In this document: in pieces, positions 22,667-23,783 of the stretch | Position numbering within the stretch: position 1 is the stretch's first letter | How the letters are laid out: each line of letters opens with the position of its first letter | NCBI GenBank assembly: GCA_003554915.1 | Contig: PWHM01000033.1 | Location: forward strand, 1 to 23,783 | DNA length: 23,783 nucleotides | Direction of reading: 5' to 3' | Source: Candidatus Nealsoniibacteriota bacterium | GTDB lineage: Bacteria; Patescibacteriota; Minisyncoccia; Minisyncoccales; PWPS01 | The notes under the pieces: model-generated | The model's input: the letters and a program-made list of their open reading frames with translations, nothing else | Told to the model about the DNA's origin: nothing | Database searches by the model: none | Made by a program: the position numbers and the translations under genes

Positions 22667-23540
22667 AAAATTAATAGTAATCACCGGCTCAACCGGAGCG
22701 GGAAAAACCAACCTTTCGATAAGAGTCGCCCTTTGGCTTGGAAACGTAGAAATAATTTCCGCCGACTCCCGTCATGTTTATAAAAAAATGAACATAGGAA
22801 CCGACAAAATCAAAAAAGAGCGAATGAAGGGGGTTCCCCATCACCTGATAGATATAAAAACCCCTGATGAAGACTTTACGGTTGCCGAATATAAAAAAAG
22901 AGCCCGTAAAAAAATAAAGGAAATCCAAGAAAGGGAAAACATTCCCATCCTTTGTGGGGGAAGCTATTTCTACATCAAAGCGGTAGTCGACGGACTTGTT
23001 TTGCCGCAAGTAGCTCCCGATTGGGAGTATAGAAAAAGAAAGCAAAGAGAATCCGCTGAAAAACTCTTTAACGAATTGAAGGAAAAAGATCCCCGCAGAG
23101 CCAAAAACATAGACGAGCAAAACAAAAGAAGACTCATAAGAGCTTTGGAGATAATAAAAAAAACCGGAAAGCCTGTTCCGGAACTGAAAAAAGACCCCCT
23201 TCCCTATCCGATTCTGATTTTGGGAGTCAAGAAAGAAGAAGAAAAGTTGAAAGAAAAAATAGAAAAAAGAGTGGATAAAATGATAGACGAGGGCTTGGAA
23301 AAAGAAGCTGAAACCCTTTTAAAAAAATACGAAAAAGTACCCCGGGAAACGATAGGATACAAGGAGTGGGAGGAATTTTTCAAAGGTAAAAAAAAGAAGA
23401 GCCAAGTGATAGAAGAAATAAAAACCCATACGAAGCAATTCTCAAAAAAGCAAAAGAATTGGTTCAGAAAAGACGAAAGAATAATTTGGGTTGAAAACTT
23501 TAAAAAGGCCCGAGAAAAGATCACTTCCTATCTGGATTGA
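22659..23540 (+). CDS. miaA: tRNA dimethylallyltransferase MiaA
   Basis: The 293-residue protein has the P-loop GSTGAGKT (10-17) and the substrate motif ISADSRHVYKKMNIGT (33-48), where D36 is the likely general base; the family norm is DSRQVY, so Gln is His here. The GGT-x-LY motif is GGSYFY at 101-106, with Ser in place of Thr. 'RRLIRALEI' and 'GYKEW' are further family landmarks. MiaA transfers a dimethylallyl group to N6 of A37, making the substrate on which MiaB acts, so the 8-bp overlap with miaB joins two successive steps of one pathway. The C-terminal swinging domain is slightly reduced, consistent with a length at the lower end of the family. Confidence 0.94.
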   Translation: MDKKLIVITGSTGAGKTNLSIRVALWLGNVEIISADSRHVYKKMNIGTDKIKKERMKGVPHHLIDIKTPDEDFTVAEYKKRARKKIKEIQERENIPILCGGSYFYIKAVVDGLVLPQVAPDWEYRKRKQRESAEKLFNELKEKDPRRAKNIDEQNKRRLIRALEIIKKTGKPVPELKKDPLPYPILILGVKKEEEKLKEKIEKRVDKMIDEGLEKEAETLLKKYEKVPRETIGYKEWEEFFKGKKKKSQVIEEIKTHTKQFSKKQKNWFRKDERIIWVENFKKAREKITSYLD

Positions 23541-23593
23541 ATGCGGGCCGGTTAAAGCATTCCTTCCGTTTTGTCTTTATTTTGAATAAAAAA

Positions 23594-23621
23594 AGCCGAC
23601 CTAATTTTTCAGTGGTCGGCT
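23594..23621. terminator. Bidirectional terminator after miaA
   Basis: AGCCGACC (23594-23601) pairs with GGTCGGCT (23614-23621) around a 12-nt loop. The plus strand continues with TATTTGTGTTTTT; the minus strand continues with seven T, which gives the stronger terminator. It therefore ends the thrS operon and very likely a convergent minus-strand gene at the right edge. Confidence 0.8.
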
Positions 23622-23644
23622 ATTTGTGTTTTTCCTCCTTCTTT

Positions 23645-23783
23645 CTACGGAAGCTTGTAAGCCTTCGAATGGGACGTTCTGTCCCCATTAAAGTGTCCGA
23701 AGGCTATCGCCGTAATCACTTCTCCTCTGTAACTTTCGGAAAAGTGATGGGTGAAGCTTTTTCCCGATCCCTTGGTTATCAAG
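23645..23783 (-). CDS. C-terminal part of an unidentified protein, N-terminus off the right edge
   Basis: The minus strand is open for 45 codons from the window edge to a TAG at 23645-23647, ending in ...HFNGDRTSHSKAYKLP. Codon choice (AGA for Arg, ATA for Ile) matches the neighbouring genes, and a strong minus-strand terminator follows 23 bp later; both support a real gene. The fragment is too short to assign to a family. The same DNA contains a long imperfect inverted repeat (23660-23705), so a structured RNA remains a weaker alternative. Confidence 0.5.
   Translation of the reverse strand, partial: LITKGSGKSFTHHFSESYRGEVITAIAFGHFNGDRTSHSKAYKLP

Noticed and set aside
1..23783. UGA recoded to glycine, as in some Patescibacteria (code 25)
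   Set aside because: UGA acts as a stop in several genes here (for example dnaE at 17894-17896 and the GspI-like gene at 2523-2525), and conserved proteins end at normal lengths.
1..23783. tRNA genes, CRISPR arrays, insertion sequences or phage genes
   Set aside because: No cloverleaf-like tRNA, regularly spaced repeats, transposase motif or terminal inverted repeats with target duplications were seen on either strand.

Overview
The window looks like a chromosomal segment of a bacterium with a small, economical genome, most likely of the Candidate Phyla Radiation / Patescibacteria (Parcubacteria-like). This is inference from several traits seen together: AT-rich DNA, very tight gene packing, weak or absent Shine-Dalgarno sequences, short or domain-trimmed housekeeping proteins (ThrRS without TGS, 221-residue TrmD), lysine/glutamate tails on translation proteins, and a type IV pilus locus. 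UGA is used as a stop, so the code is standard. I see no rRNA, tRNA, CRISPR, IS element or phage gene, and no gene-free stretch above 300 bases.

Layout. (1) 1-6349, minus strand: a type IV pilus operon reading pilB, pilC, four prepilin-like genes in the order FimT/GspH, GspI/PilV, GspJ/PilW and GspK/PilX, then pilM running off the left edge. (2) 6350-6451: a divergent promoter pair with identical -35 and -10 hexamers arranged as a mirror image, serving the pilus operon and (3) a lone CheY-like receiver (6452-6811). (4) 6977-7711: an exported coiled-coil acidic protein. (5) 7792-14662, minus strand, information processing and one ion pump: rnhB, then rpmF-nusB-rnc-rpsP, then a KhpA-like KH protein, trmD and a P2-type (probably Ca2+) ATPase. 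(6) 14729-23540, plus strand: dnaE, then an attenuator-controlled operon thrS, a membrane protein of unknown function, miaB, miaA. (7) The right edge carries a bidirectional terminator and the probable C-terminus of an unidentified minus-strand gene.

Two observations stand out. First, the dnaE-thrS gap contains a complete ribosome-mediated attenuator. A promoter lies so close that the transcript should begin at the start codon of a 16-codon ORF with nine consecutive threonine codons. Three mutually exclusive stems (1:2, 2:3, 3:4) follow, the last an intrinsic terminator with a U-tract. This is the logic of the enterobacterial thr operon leader, here placed before thrS and therefore also before miaB-miaA. 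Second, ribosomal protein bS16 carries a C-terminal domain that aligns without a gap to the helix-hairpin-helix core of the RNA polymerase alpha C-terminal domain, keeping the equivalents of R265, N268, G296, K298 and S299. It is joined through a repetitive K/E linker.

The plus-strand operon couples tRNA charging (ThrRS) with tRNA A37 modification (MiaA/MiaB). The minus-strand block couples ribosome proteins, rRNA processing (RNase III), antitermination (NusB) and tRNA methylation (TrmD). All functional calls rest on motifs read by eye; no database search was run.
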